Source of the DNA: an uncultured Faecalibacterium sp.
GTDB lineage: Bacteria; Bacillota; Clostridia; Oscillospirales; Ruminococcaceae
Length of the DNA: 5,192 bases
Direction of reading: 5' to 3'
NCBI GenBank assembly: GCA_900765105.1
Contig: CAAFQM010000307.1
Coordinates: 1-5,192 of the forward strand
The notes beneath the pieces are model-generated. The model made no database searches, had not been told where the DNA came from, and worked only from the letters and a program-made list of their open reading frames with translations. The translations under genes were made by a program, and so were the position numbers. This document shows positions 1-5,042 of this stretch, piece by piece. Numbering within the stretch: the stretch's first letter is position 1; every line of letters starts with the position of its first letter.

Positions 1-17
1 GCAACTCTAACAGCCAT
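1..17 (-). CDS. N-terminal start of a gene leaving the window, possibly glyceraldehyde-3-phosphate dehydrogenase
   Basis: Only five full codons plus two bases are present, reading M-A-V-R-V and then a GCn (Ala) codon. A strong Shine-Dalgarno sequence (AGGAGG, 28-33) lies 10 nt upstream of the ATG, and a good sigma-A promoter lies before that, so a real gene start is well supported. The peptide MAVRVA fits the usual opening of GAPDH, where the NAD-binding INGFGRIGR motif would follow outside the window. Ribosomal protein S16 can also begin MAVR, but normally has Ile-Arg next, which disagrees with the Ala codon here. The identity is therefore a guess from six residues; that a gene starts here is much more certain. 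Confidence 0.55.
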
Positions 18-27
18 GTTAATAGTA

Positions 28-33
28 CCTCCT
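28..33 (-). promoter_or_regulatory. Ribosome binding site of the gene at the left edge
   Basis: The minus strand reads AGGAGG, followed by a 10-nt spacer (TACTATTAAC) and ATG. This is a full match to the anti-SD core and is the main reason for calling a gene start from so few codons. Confidence 0.75.
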
Positions 34-72
34 AATTATTTTACCCATAATCGGATAAATCACGGTATCTTT

Positions 73-101
73 ATTTTAGACCAAAACGCGGAAACTTTCA
101 A
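73..101 (-). promoter_or_regulatory. Sigma-A promoter of the left-edge gene
   Basis: On the minus strand, TTGAAA (96-101) is separated by exactly 17 nt from TAAAAT (73-78). Each box has five of six consensus bases. The predicted start of transcription is near position 66, giving a leader of about 50 nt. A/T-rich runs (111-116, 136-147) lie upstream of the -35 box and may act as an UP-like element. The promoter lies after the membrane-protein gene, so the left-edge gene can be expressed independently of the citrate synthase operon. Confidence 0.65.
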
Positions 102-214
102 GTGTCTGCCAAAAAATTAACAAGACATTTCCAACTTTTTTGCTTTTGTACGATTTTACGGGGTCCATCTCCCCTGTTTCAGGCAATTTCGCCAAGAGAG
201 TGCCAGCATTTTTG

Positions 215-1006
215 TCAGGTCTGACCGTCAGCACAACTCTTTGCGCACGCTGCACCCATGCCGCCGATGCAGCACAGGCCAGCATCGGCCAGCAGATACG
301 GCCAGACGGCGGGGCTTGCCCAGCCAAGGCCGGTCATCAGCAGCAGCGTTTGGGGCAGCTGCCAGCACAGGCTCAGCACAAAAGCGGCCAGCCCGGCGGC
401 GCACAGCGCCTTGCGGTTGCCCGGCTGCGGCAGGTACAGCATCCTTGCCAGCGCCGACAGGAACAGCAGCGCGGCCAGCTCCTGCCAGACGGCAGCAGTC
501 GGGGTCACGCGGTGCCAGCTGGAACTGTTCTCCATAAAGCGCATCAGCACGTTCCAGTAGAACAGCAGACTGCCCGCCACGGCCAGATACAGCCCGCCGG
601 CAGGCGTCTTCCACGCGCCGGGGCTGAGCCAGCGGCGGCCGAGGGTGCTCAGCCACACCGCGCACAAACATTCCAGAATGATGCGCACCGCGCTGCTCCA
701 CGGCGTGCCGCTGCCCAGTGTCAGGGCAAGCTGAGCGCCGCCTGCCGCCAGATAGCACAACGCTCCGGCAAAGGCCAGCACACCGGCCGTTTTCTGGTGG
801 CTGCGGACGGCTTCGGCCCGGGCGGCAGTCTTCCGGCCCACCAGCACTGCGGCCAGCACCGCAATGCCCAGCGCCAGATAGCGCCACCAGACCGAACCGA
901 CCACGCACAGACCGGTGGCCATGTCGGTGCCAAACATCAGGTCTGCTGTGCGCAGCACGCCCAGCAGGACTCCGAGAACAAAAACGAACGATACAGAAAG
1001 ATTCAT
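215..1006 (-). CDS. Uncharacterised polytopic membrane protein, second gene of the citrate synthase operon
   Basis: This 263-residue protein is not one I can place in a characterised family. Its composition is strongly hydrophobic, with about eight likely membrane segments near residues 4-20, 37-57, 73-97, 104-123, 136-156, 172-192, 199-223 and 232-254, joined by short Arg/Lys-containing loops. No catalytic, ATP-binding or obvious transporter signature is visible; a distinctive spot is the Trp-Trp-Arg-Tyr run at residues 40-43. The start is chosen because a GAGGAG site (1012-1017) lies 5 nt before this ATG and the ATG overlaps the gltA stop codon (TGATG). The frame stays open for 90 codons further upstream, but that part lies inside gltA and lacks hydrophobic segments. 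The overlap implies cotranscription and probably translational coupling with citrate synthase. A link to citrate or dicarboxylate handling would be speculation. No clear intrinsic terminator follows. Confidence 0.8.
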   Translation of the reverse strand: MNLSVSFVFVLGVLLGVLRTADLMFGTDMATGLCVVGSVWWRYLALGIAVLAAVLVGRKTAARAEAVRSHQKTAGVLAFAGALCYLAAGGAQLALTLGSGTPWSSAVRIILECLCAVWLSTLGRRWLSPGAWKTPAGGLYLAVAGSLLFYWNVLMRFMENSSSWHRVTPTAAVWQELAALLFLSALARMLYLPQPGNRKALCAAGLAAFVLSLCWQLPQTLLLMTGLGWASPAVWPYLLADAGLCCIGGMGAACAKSCADGQT

Positions 1007-2376
1007 CAGCGCTCCTCGATCGGCTTGTATTTCTGACGCACGCCCAGATATTTGTATGCGGGACGGATGATGCGGTTTGCGAACACGACCTCTTCCACAC
1101 GGTGTGCGCACCAGCCCGGCACACGGGCGATGGCGAACAGCGGGGTGTACAAATCTTCGGAGATGCCCAGCATGTGATAGATCAGGCCGCTGAACAGGTC
1201 CACGTTGGCGCACACCGGCTTGGAGCTGCCCTTTTCCTCGGCAAAGATACCGGGAGCCAGACGCTCGATGCTGCACAGCATATTGTACTCTTCTTCAAAG
1301 CCCTTGTCGTAAGCCAGATGGCGGGCACGCTGCTTCAGGATCACCTCGCGGGGGTCGCTGAGGGTGTACACCGCGTGACCCATGCCGTAGATCAGACCGG
1401 AGCCGTCGCCCGCCTGCTTGCGCAGGATGCGGCGCAGATATTCGCGCACCTCATCGTCATCCTCAGGGTTCTCCACATGCTTCAGGATGTCCTGCAGCTG
1501 GCGGTTGACCATCAGGTTCGCACCGCCGTGCTTGGGGCCTTTCAGCGCGCCGATGGCGGCGGAGATGGCCGAGTAGGTGTCGGTGCCGGAAGAGGACAGA
1601 ACGCGGGTGGTGAAGGTGGAGCAGTTGCCGCCGCCGTGGTCTGCGTGGACTAGCAGACACATATCCAGCAGCTTTGCTTCCTCGTGGGTAAACTTCTGAT
1701 CCGGGCGGTAGGTGCTCAGAATGTGCTCCGCCGTGCTCTGGCCGGGCTTGGGCAGGTGGAAGAACATGCTCTGCTTGTCGTAGTACCGGCGCTTCATCTG
1801 ATAGGCATTGACCATCATGGTGGGCAGGCCGGCGATCAGGTTGATGCTCTGGTTCAGGATATTTTCCAGACTCAGATCCTCAGCGTGTTCATCGTAGGAG
1901 TACAGGCCCAGCACGCAGCGCTGCATCTTGTTCATGATGTTGGGCGAGGGGGCATTCATGGTGTCCATGAAGCCTTCCGGCAGGGCGCGGTGCTCGGCCA
2001 GGATCTCGCAGAAATCGTCCAGCTGCTCCTGCGTGGGCAGGCTGCCGAACAGCAGCAGCCAGATCACTTCCTCGAAGACAAAGCGGTCGTTTCGGTAAGC
2101 TTCCTCCACGATCTCGTCGATGGGCACGCCGCGGTAGATCAGCTTGCCGGGGATGGGGATGATGTGGCCCTCCTGATCCTTTTTGTAACCCACGACGTCG
2201 CAGACGTTGGTCAGACCTGCCAGCACGCCGGTGCCGTCCGGGTTGCGCAGGCCGCGCTTGACGCCCAGCCGTTCGCTGGTCTCGGGGTCGATGTAGTTGT
2301 TCGCCATGTACTCTTCGCACAGTGTGCGCATGGTGGTGGGGTCCAGGGTCGCCACTTCCGAATGTGCAAAATTCAT
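1006..2376 (-). CDS. gltA: Citrate synthase (citrate/2-methylcitrate synthase family)
   Basis: Condenses acetyl-CoA with oxaloacetate to citrate in the cytoplasm, the entry step to 2-oxoglutarate and glutamate synthesis in anaerobes with a partial TCA cycle. With the start used here it has 456 residues, near the top of the usual range. Family signatures are visible in order: VHADHGGGNCSTF (His247), GPKHGGAN with catalytic His283, GMGHAVY with His334 followed by DPR (Arg343), NVDLFSG with catalytic Asp393, and FAIARVPGWCAHRVEE (Arg418 region), ending in RPAYKYLG. All three classical catalytic residues are therefore present. The ATG at 2376 is preferred over the ATG at 2394 because the AAAGGAG ribosome site (2385-2391) lies 8 nt before it and directly abuts the upstream ATG. 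The membrane-protein gene follows with a one-base overlap. A 2-methylcitrate synthase activity cannot be excluded from sequence alone, but no prp genes are nearby. Confidence 0.96.
   Translation of the reverse strand: MNFAHSEVATLDPTTMRTLCEEYMANNYIDPETSERLGVKRGLRNPDGTGVLAGLTNVCDVVGYKKDQEGHIIPIPGKLIYRGVPIDEIVEEAYRNDRFVFEEVIWLLLFGSLPTQEQLDDFCEILAEHRALPEGFMDTMNAPSPNIMNKMQRCVLGLYSYDEHAEDLSLENILNQSINLIAGLPTMMVNAYQMKRRYYDKQSMFFHLPKPGQSTAEHILSTYRPDQKFTHEEAKLLDMCLLVHADHGGGNCSTFTTRVLSSSGTDTYSAISAAIGALKGPKHGGANLMVNRQLQDILKHVENPEDDDEVREYLRRILRKQAGDGSGLIYGMGHAVYTLSDPREVILKQRARHLAYDKGFEEEYNMLCSIERLAPGIFAEEKGSSKPVCANVDLFSGLIYHMLGISEDLYTPLFAIARVPGWCAHRVEEVVFANRIIRPAYKYLGVRQKYKPIEER
1012..1017 (-). promoter_or_regulatory. 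Ribosome binding site of the membrane protein, inside the end of gltA
   Basis: The minus strand reads GAGGAG, 5 nt before the ATG at 1006. It lies within the last codons of citrate synthase and decides the start of the membrane protein against the in-frame ATG at 1276. Confidence 0.75.
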
Positions 2377-2384
2377 GAGGAGTT

Positions 2385-2391
2385 CTCCTTT
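2385..2391 (-). promoter_or_regulatory. gltA ribosome binding site, which fixes the start codon
   Basis: The minus strand reads AAAGGAG, 8 nt before ATG at 2376. The other in-frame ATG (2394) directly abuts this site, so it would have no usable SD of its own. The site also forms half of a 12-bp palindrome (2378-2389), discussed as a finding. Confidence 0.8.
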
Positions 2392-2414
2392 CATCCTGAA
2401 TTCTTACTTTCCCA

Positions 2415-2432
2415 TCCACCCTCAATGGTGGA
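2415..2432 (-). promoter_or_regulatory. Stem-loop or dyad operator at the 5' end of the gltA leader
   Basis: TCCACC (2415-2420) and GGTGGA (2427-2432) form a perfect 6-bp inverted repeat around a 6-nt loop. It begins within a few bases of the predicted gltA transcription start (about 2435). It could be a 5' mRNA hairpin or a repressor operator overlapping the initial transcribed region. No T-run follows on either strand, so it is not a terminator. Confidence 0.45.
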
Positions 2433-2441
2433 CATGAGTTT

Positions 2442-2470
2442 ATCATATCGCTTTTGTGCAGTAAATTCAA
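2442..2470 (-). promoter_or_regulatory. Sigma-A promoter of the gltA operon
   Basis: On the minus strand, TTGAAT (2465-2470) is followed after exactly 17 nt by TATGAT (2442-2447). The predicted transcript starts near 2435 and has a leader of about 60 nt that includes the stem-loop at 2415-2432 and the RBS at 2385-2391. No second promoter is evident before the membrane-protein gene, consistent with a two-gene operon. Confidence 0.7.
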
Positions 2471-2573
2471 GCATCAAGTGTGGTCGTCCGCCCCATTTTT
2501 GCCCGGAAGCGCCTTTTTTCGCCTTTCCGTGCAAAAGAAGACCCGCTGTTTTCGCACTGTTTTGCAGGCTGTT

Positions 2574-2600
2574 CCGTGTATTCTGATTTAAAAAACACGG
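2574..2600 (+). other. Inverted repeat in the spoIID upstream region
   Basis: CCGTGT (2574-2579) and ACACGG (2595-2600) form a 6-bp dyad around an A/T-rich 15-nt centre, ending 7 nt before the SD-like AGGGGG. It may be a protein binding site or leader hairpin. I could not find a convincing sigma-A promoter for spoIID, nor a clear match to the SigE or SigG consensus, in 2471-2620. Confidence 0.3.
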
Positions 2601-2620
2601 CTGTCTGAGGGGGTCCGGCT

Positions 2621-3613
2621 ATGAAAAAATTATTTCTTCTGCTGTGTGCCGTTCTGCTGGTGCTGGGCACGGCTCTTCCGCTTGCGGCATACCGTCTGAC
2701 CCTCGCGGTCATAGGGCAAGAGACTGTGCCGGAACCTGCACCGGTCTCTTCCGGATCCACGCCGGACACACCATCTGCCGAACCGGCAGTCTGCCGCTTC
2801 GAGGACACCTCCACCGGGCAGGTGGTGGAGCTGCCCATCCGGGAGTACGTTCTGGGTGCCGTAGCCGCCGAGATGCCGGTGAGCTGGCCGGACGAAGCCC
2901 TCAAGGCGCAGGCCGTGGCCGCCCACAGCTACGCGCTCTACTGCCGGGACCATTCCGCAGCGGAAAACGGCGCATGGCTCACTGCCGACCCCGCCCGGCG
3001 TCAGGGCTGCCTGACCGAACCCGTTCTGCGCAGCTACTGGGGCACCGCCTACGAAGCAAATTACGCCCGGCTCTCGGCGCTTGTGGATGCCGTTCTGGAG
3101 GATGTTTTATTCTATGACGGCGCGCCCGCCTGCACCAGCTACTTTGCCATTTCCAACGGACAGACCGAAGCCAGCGAGAACGTCTGGGGTTCTGCCCTGC
3201 CCTACCTGACCCCGGTGGACAGCAGCACCGACCGCTCTGCCGACAATTACGAGTTCACCCTTACCCTCTCCGCCGGACAGGTACAGCAGGCGCTTTCCGC
3301 CCTCGGACTGACCGCCGACCTTTCTGCACCGGAACGCTGGTTCGGCACGGCAGAGCTTACTTCTTCCGGATATATCCGGTCGATGCCGGTCTGCGGGAAG
3401 AGTATCTCCGGCACAGCTCTGCGGCAGGCGCTGAGCCTGCGGAGCACCTGTTTCACCGTGGCGTACCAGAGCGGAAATTTCAGCTTTACCACCCGGGGCT
3501 ACGGCCACGGCGTCGGCATGAGCCAGTGGGGCGCAAAGGCCATGGCCGAGCAGGGTTCTGACTATACTGCCATCCTCGCCCACTACTACCCGGGGACCAG
3601 TCTGCAGGGGTGA
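2621..3613 (+). CDS. spoIID: SpoIID/LytB-domain protein, putative peptidoglycan lytic transglycosylase
   Basis: In spore formers SpoIID cleaves stem-peptide-free glycan between MurNAc and GlcNAc, working with SpoIIP and SpoIIM at the engulfing membrane. This 330-residue protein is close to the usual length (about 340). It opens with MKK and a hydrophobic segment at about 4-24 (signal anchor), then a Pro/Ser/Thr-rich linker (about 35-56) and the SpoIID domain (about 66-327). Diagnostic motifs are EYVLGAVAAEMP, with Glu84 matching the catalytic Glu of the family, then DEALKAQAVAAHSYAL, AISNGQTEASENVWG and the C-terminal GYGHGVGMSQWGA. An SD-like AGGGGG (2608-2613) lies 7 nt before the ATG. The gene stands alone, divergent from gltA, with no spoIIP, spoIIM, spoIIIA or murA neighbour in the window, so a role in sporulation versus vegetative wall remodelling cannot be told. 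A palindromic repeat begins 7 nt after the stop. Confidence 0.9.
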   Translation: MKKLFLLLCAVLLVLGTALPLAAYRLTLAVIGQETVPEPAPVSSGSTPDTPSAEPAVCRFEDTSTGQVVELPIREYVLGAVAAEMPVSWPDEALKAQAVAAHSYALYCRDHSAAENGAWLTADPARRQGCLTEPVLRSYWGTAYEANYARLSALVDAVLEDVLFYDGAPACTSYFAISNGQTEASENVWGSALPYLTPVDSSTDRSADNYEFTLTLSAGQVQQALSALGLTADLSAPERWFGTAELTSSGYIRSMPVCGKSISGTALRQALSLRSTCFTVAYQSGNFSFTTRGYGHGVGMSQWGAKAMAEQGSDYTAILAHYYPGTSLQG

Positions 3614-3620
3614 TTTTCAA

Positions 3621-3714
3621 CGTTCTCGCCCTCTCCGTCACGGCTCTCGCCGTGCCACCTCTCCCAAAGGGATAGCTGGCAGACCCGCAGGGACTGACTG
3701 AGAGGGCGAAGACG
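3621..3714. repeat. 94-bp palindromic repeat element (REP/MITE-like)
   Basis: The ends are 15-nt imperfect inverted repeats: 3621-3635 and 3700-3714 share a nine-base perfect core (CGCCCTCTC / GAGAGGGCG) and differ at two positions further out. Inside are a perfect 6-bp hairpin (CACGGC-TCTC-GCCGTG, 3639-3654) and a second one at 3654-3680 with 10 of 12 pairs closed by AAA. From memory, pieces resembling CCACCTCTCCCAAAGGGA recur in genomes of gut Oscillospiraceae; that is recollection, not a search. It encodes nothing and shows no clear target duplication. It sits in the convergent gap after spoIID, a typical place for such elements. Confidence 0.65.
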
Positions 3715-3716
3715 CC

Positions 3717-3761
3717 AAAAGAAAAGATCTCCGGAAAAATCCGCAGATTTTTCCGGAGATC
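3717..3761 (-). terminator. Strong intrinsic terminator of the hydroxy-acid oxidase gene
   Basis: A perfect 16-bp inverted repeat (3726-3741 and 3746-3761) closes a CGCA tetraloop (TGCG on the transcribed strand). Read on the minus strand it is followed by TTTTCTTTTGG, a classic U-tract, about 70 nt after the stop of the gene at 3833. On the plus strand the following bases are A-rich rather than T-rich, so it is not a canonical terminator for spoIID, although the hairpin may slow polymerase from that side too. Confidence 0.9.
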
Positions 3762-3769
3762 AAATAAAA
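3753..3769. repeat. Direct repeat copy A, overlapping the terminator arm
   Basis: CCGGAGATCAAATAAAA matches 3803-3819 at 16 of 17 positions, with the copies 50 bp apart. Copy A includes the 3' arm (plus strand) of the terminator and the adjacent A-rich tract. Confidence 0.7.
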
Positions 3770-3802
3770 AATATAAATTCCGCTGAAGATGGCCAGAGTG
3801 AA

Positions 3803-3819
3803 CCGGAGGTCAAATAAAA
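3803..3819. repeat. Direct repeat copy B, between the terminator and the gene stop
   Basis: CCGGAGGTCAAATAAAA repeats copy A with one change. It lacks the complementary arm, so it cannot form its own terminator hairpin. It looks like the remnant of a duplicated terminator half lying 13 bp from the 3' end of the oxidase gene. Confidence 0.65.
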
Positions 3820-3832
3820 TTGTTTCGCTTTC

Positions 3833-4852
3833 TCAGACCCGCACCATATCCGGGGTGATCTCGGCGATGCTGTGGGCGCCGCACATCTGCATGGTGTCGG
3901 CCAGCTCACCGGCCAGCTTGTCGATGTAGCACTTCACGCCTTCTTCGCCGCCGCCGTACACCGCTGTGACAAAGGGGCGGCAGATCAGCACGCTATCCGC
4001 GCCCAGAGCCAGTGCCTTGAACACATCCACACCGGTGCGGATGCCGCCGTCCACCAGCATCTTCACGCCGGTGCCCTTGAGGGCTGCCGCGATCTCGGGC
4101 AGGACTTCTGCGGTGGCAGGGCACTGATCCAGCACGCGGCCGCCGTGGTTAGACACCACAATGGCAGCAGCACCGGCCTCTTTTGCCTTCAGCGCGCCCT
4201 TGACAGTCATGACGCCCTTGACGATAAAGGGACGCTCCGCCAGTTTGACGATCTCGGAAAGTTCCTCCACGCTCTTGCTTCCGGCCGGCGGAGTCATGTT
4301 CTTCAGGAAAGGCAGGCCGGCGGCATCCACATCCATGGCCACGGCAAAGCAGCCGCTGGCCTTGGCCTGCGCCATCTTCTCCTTGATGGTATCGATGTTC
4401 CACGGCTTGATGGTGGGTACACCGCAGCCGCCTGCCGCGCCGATGGCCTTTGTTGCCATCTCCATCACGGTGGGGTTGGTGCCGTCGCCGGTAAAGGCCG
4501 CAATGCCGTTTTCGGCGCAGGCGCGCACCAGCACATCATTATAGGTCATATCGGTGTAGGCCTCGGAGTAGTGCAGATTCACTGCGCCCACCGGCCCGGC
4601 GAAGAACGGGTATTTGAAGCTTTTGCCGAACAGTTCCACATGGGTGTCCGGCGTGCCGCCCTCGCACAGGGTATCCATGTTGACCCGGATCTCTGCCCAC
4701 TTATTATAATTGCGGATGGCCGTGTCGCCCACGCCCTTGGCACCGGGGCCGGGAATCTGGTTCTTGCAGGCCACGCCATTGCACACCGGGCAGGCCTTGC
4801 AGTATTTGCCGATGCACTCGCGGGCATTGGCCAGCACTTCAGGATAAGTCAT
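3833..4852 (-). CDS. FMN-dependent alpha-hydroxy-acid dehydrogenase/oxidase family protein with a Cys-rich N-terminus
   Basis: A 339-residue cytoplasmic TIM-barrel flavoprotein related to L-lactate dehydrogenase (LldD), lactate oxidase and glycolate oxidase, which oxidise 2-hydroxy acids to 2-oxo acids. Visible conserved parts are the FMN-contacting Lys212 (IVKG), the catalytic SNHGGRVLD (His236, Arg239, Asp242), DGGIRTG (268-274) and GADSVLICRP (284-293) for FMN phosphate. Unusual points are five N-terminal Cys (13, 18, 21, 24, 29; spacing 4-2-2-4) and no match to the family's substrate-side Tyr in QLY (here TIKPW) or to the Arg-containing PRLGRR stretch (here DAAGLPF). The substrate is therefore uncertain; lactate should not be assumed. 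AAGGAGGA (4861-4868) lies 8 nt before the ATG, supporting this start. The gene is a single transcription unit with its own promoter and terminator. Confidence 0.92.
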   Translation of the reverse strand: MTYPEVLANARECIGKYCKACPVCNGVACKNQIPGPGAKGVGDTAIRNYNKWAEIRVNMDTLCEGGTPDTHVELFGKSFKYPFFAGPVGAVNLHYSEAYTDMTYNDVLVRACAENGIAAFTGDGTNPTVMEMATKAIGAAGGCGVPTIKPWNIDTIKEKMAQAKASGCFAVAMDVDAAGLPFLKNMTPPAGSKSVEELSEIVKLAERPFIVKGVMTVKGALKAKEAGAAAIVVSNHGGRVLDQCPATAEVLPEIAAALKGTGVKMLVDGGIRTGVDVFKALALGADSVLICRPFVTAVYGGGEEGVKCYIDKLAGELADTMQMCGAHSIAEITPDMVRV

Positions 4853-4860
4853 GATAAAAA

Positions 4861-4868
4861 TCCTCCTT
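4861..4868 (-). promoter_or_regulatory. Ribosome binding site of the hydroxy-acid oxidase
   Basis: The minus strand reads AAGGAGGA with an 8-nt A/T-rich spacer before ATG at 4852. This is a near-perfect site and suggests strong translation. Confidence 0.8.
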
Positions 4869-4880
4869 GATTCTCATCTT

Positions 4881-4906
4881 CTGCGGCGCAGCTCACCCCG
4901 CCGCAG
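4881..4906 (-). promoter_or_regulatory. GC-rich stem-loop in the leader of the hydroxy-acid oxidase
   Basis: CTGCGGCG (4881-4888) and CGCCGCAG (4899-4906) form a perfect 8-bp stem with a 10-nt loop. It lies about 8 nt after the predicted transcription start (about 4914) and ends 12 nt before the SD, so it does not hide the RBS. Possible roles are a stabilising 5' hairpin or a dyad operator; no T-run follows, so it is not an attenuator terminator by itself. Confidence 0.5.
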
Positions 4907-4920
4907 CACTCTCTGCCCCA

Positions 4921-4949
4921 ATCATAGTCCGGTTTTTCCAAGCCGTCAA
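4921..4949 (-). promoter_or_regulatory. Sigma-A promoter of the hydroxy-acid oxidase
   Basis: On the minus strand, TTGACG (4944-4949) precedes TATGAT (4921-4926) by exactly 17 nt; each box has five of six consensus bases. The leader is about 60 nt. The promoter is divergent from the tRNA promoter, about 95 bp away. Confidence 0.75.
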
Positions 4950-5006
4950 GGGTTTTCGGCATTTTCTCCCGCTGCCACGGCCGCGTCATCCGGCGCAGGC
5001 ACGTTG

Positions 5007-5039
5007 TTTTTGAAAAAATACAGTTTTTTCTGCAAAAAA
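5007..5039 (+). promoter_or_regulatory. Phased A/T tracts upstream of the tRNA promoter (UP-like, curved DNA)
   Basis: Runs of five or six A or T lie at 5007-5011, 5013-5018, 5024-5029 and 5034-5039. The last three are centred 10-11 bp apart, one helical turn, and end just before the -35 box at 5043. This position and composition fit an UP element or intrinsic bend that boosts stable-RNA promoters. Confidence 0.45.
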
Positions 5040-5042
5040 GTC

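Noticed and set aside
110..143. AAAAAA...TTTTTT inverted tract between the membrane protein and left-edge gene as a terminator
   Set aside because: Only about seven A-T pairs with a long loop and no GC stem; too weak to call as an intrinsic terminator.
1007..1276. N-terminal extension of the membrane protein to the ATG at 1276
   Set aside because: The extra 90 residues are Arg/Gly/His-rich, lie within the conserved C-terminus of citrate synthase and have no SD; the ATG at 1006 has a good one.
2377..2394. Upstream ATG for gltA at 2394 (six more residues)
   Set aside because: This ATG directly abuts the AAAGGAG site, so it lacks an upstream SD; the ATG at 2376 is correctly spaced.
2504..2529. 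Bulged stem with a T-run (CGGAAGCG...CGCCTTTCCG) upstream of spoIID
   Set aside because: The stem is broken by a bulge, the T-run is in the loop rather than after the stem, and no gene ends nearby on that strand.
1684..2586. Long open frame on the plus strand opposite gltA (300 codons), and similar ones at 140-1036, 718-1653 and 3872-4870
   Set aside because: They lie antisense to well-supported genes, have His/Gln/Ala-rich low-complexity translations, lack RBSs and show no family motifs. They are shadows of GC-rich codon use.
3726..3761. Perfect inverted repeat read as a mobile-element end or protein binding site
   Set aside because: The minus-strand T-run right after the stem and its position after the oxidase stop make an intrinsic terminator a full explanation.
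5012..5030. GAAAAAA/TTTTTTC stem before the tRNA as a terminator
   Set aside because: No gene ends upstream on either strand and the stem is nearly all A-T; it is better explained as an A/T-rich promoter-upstream region.
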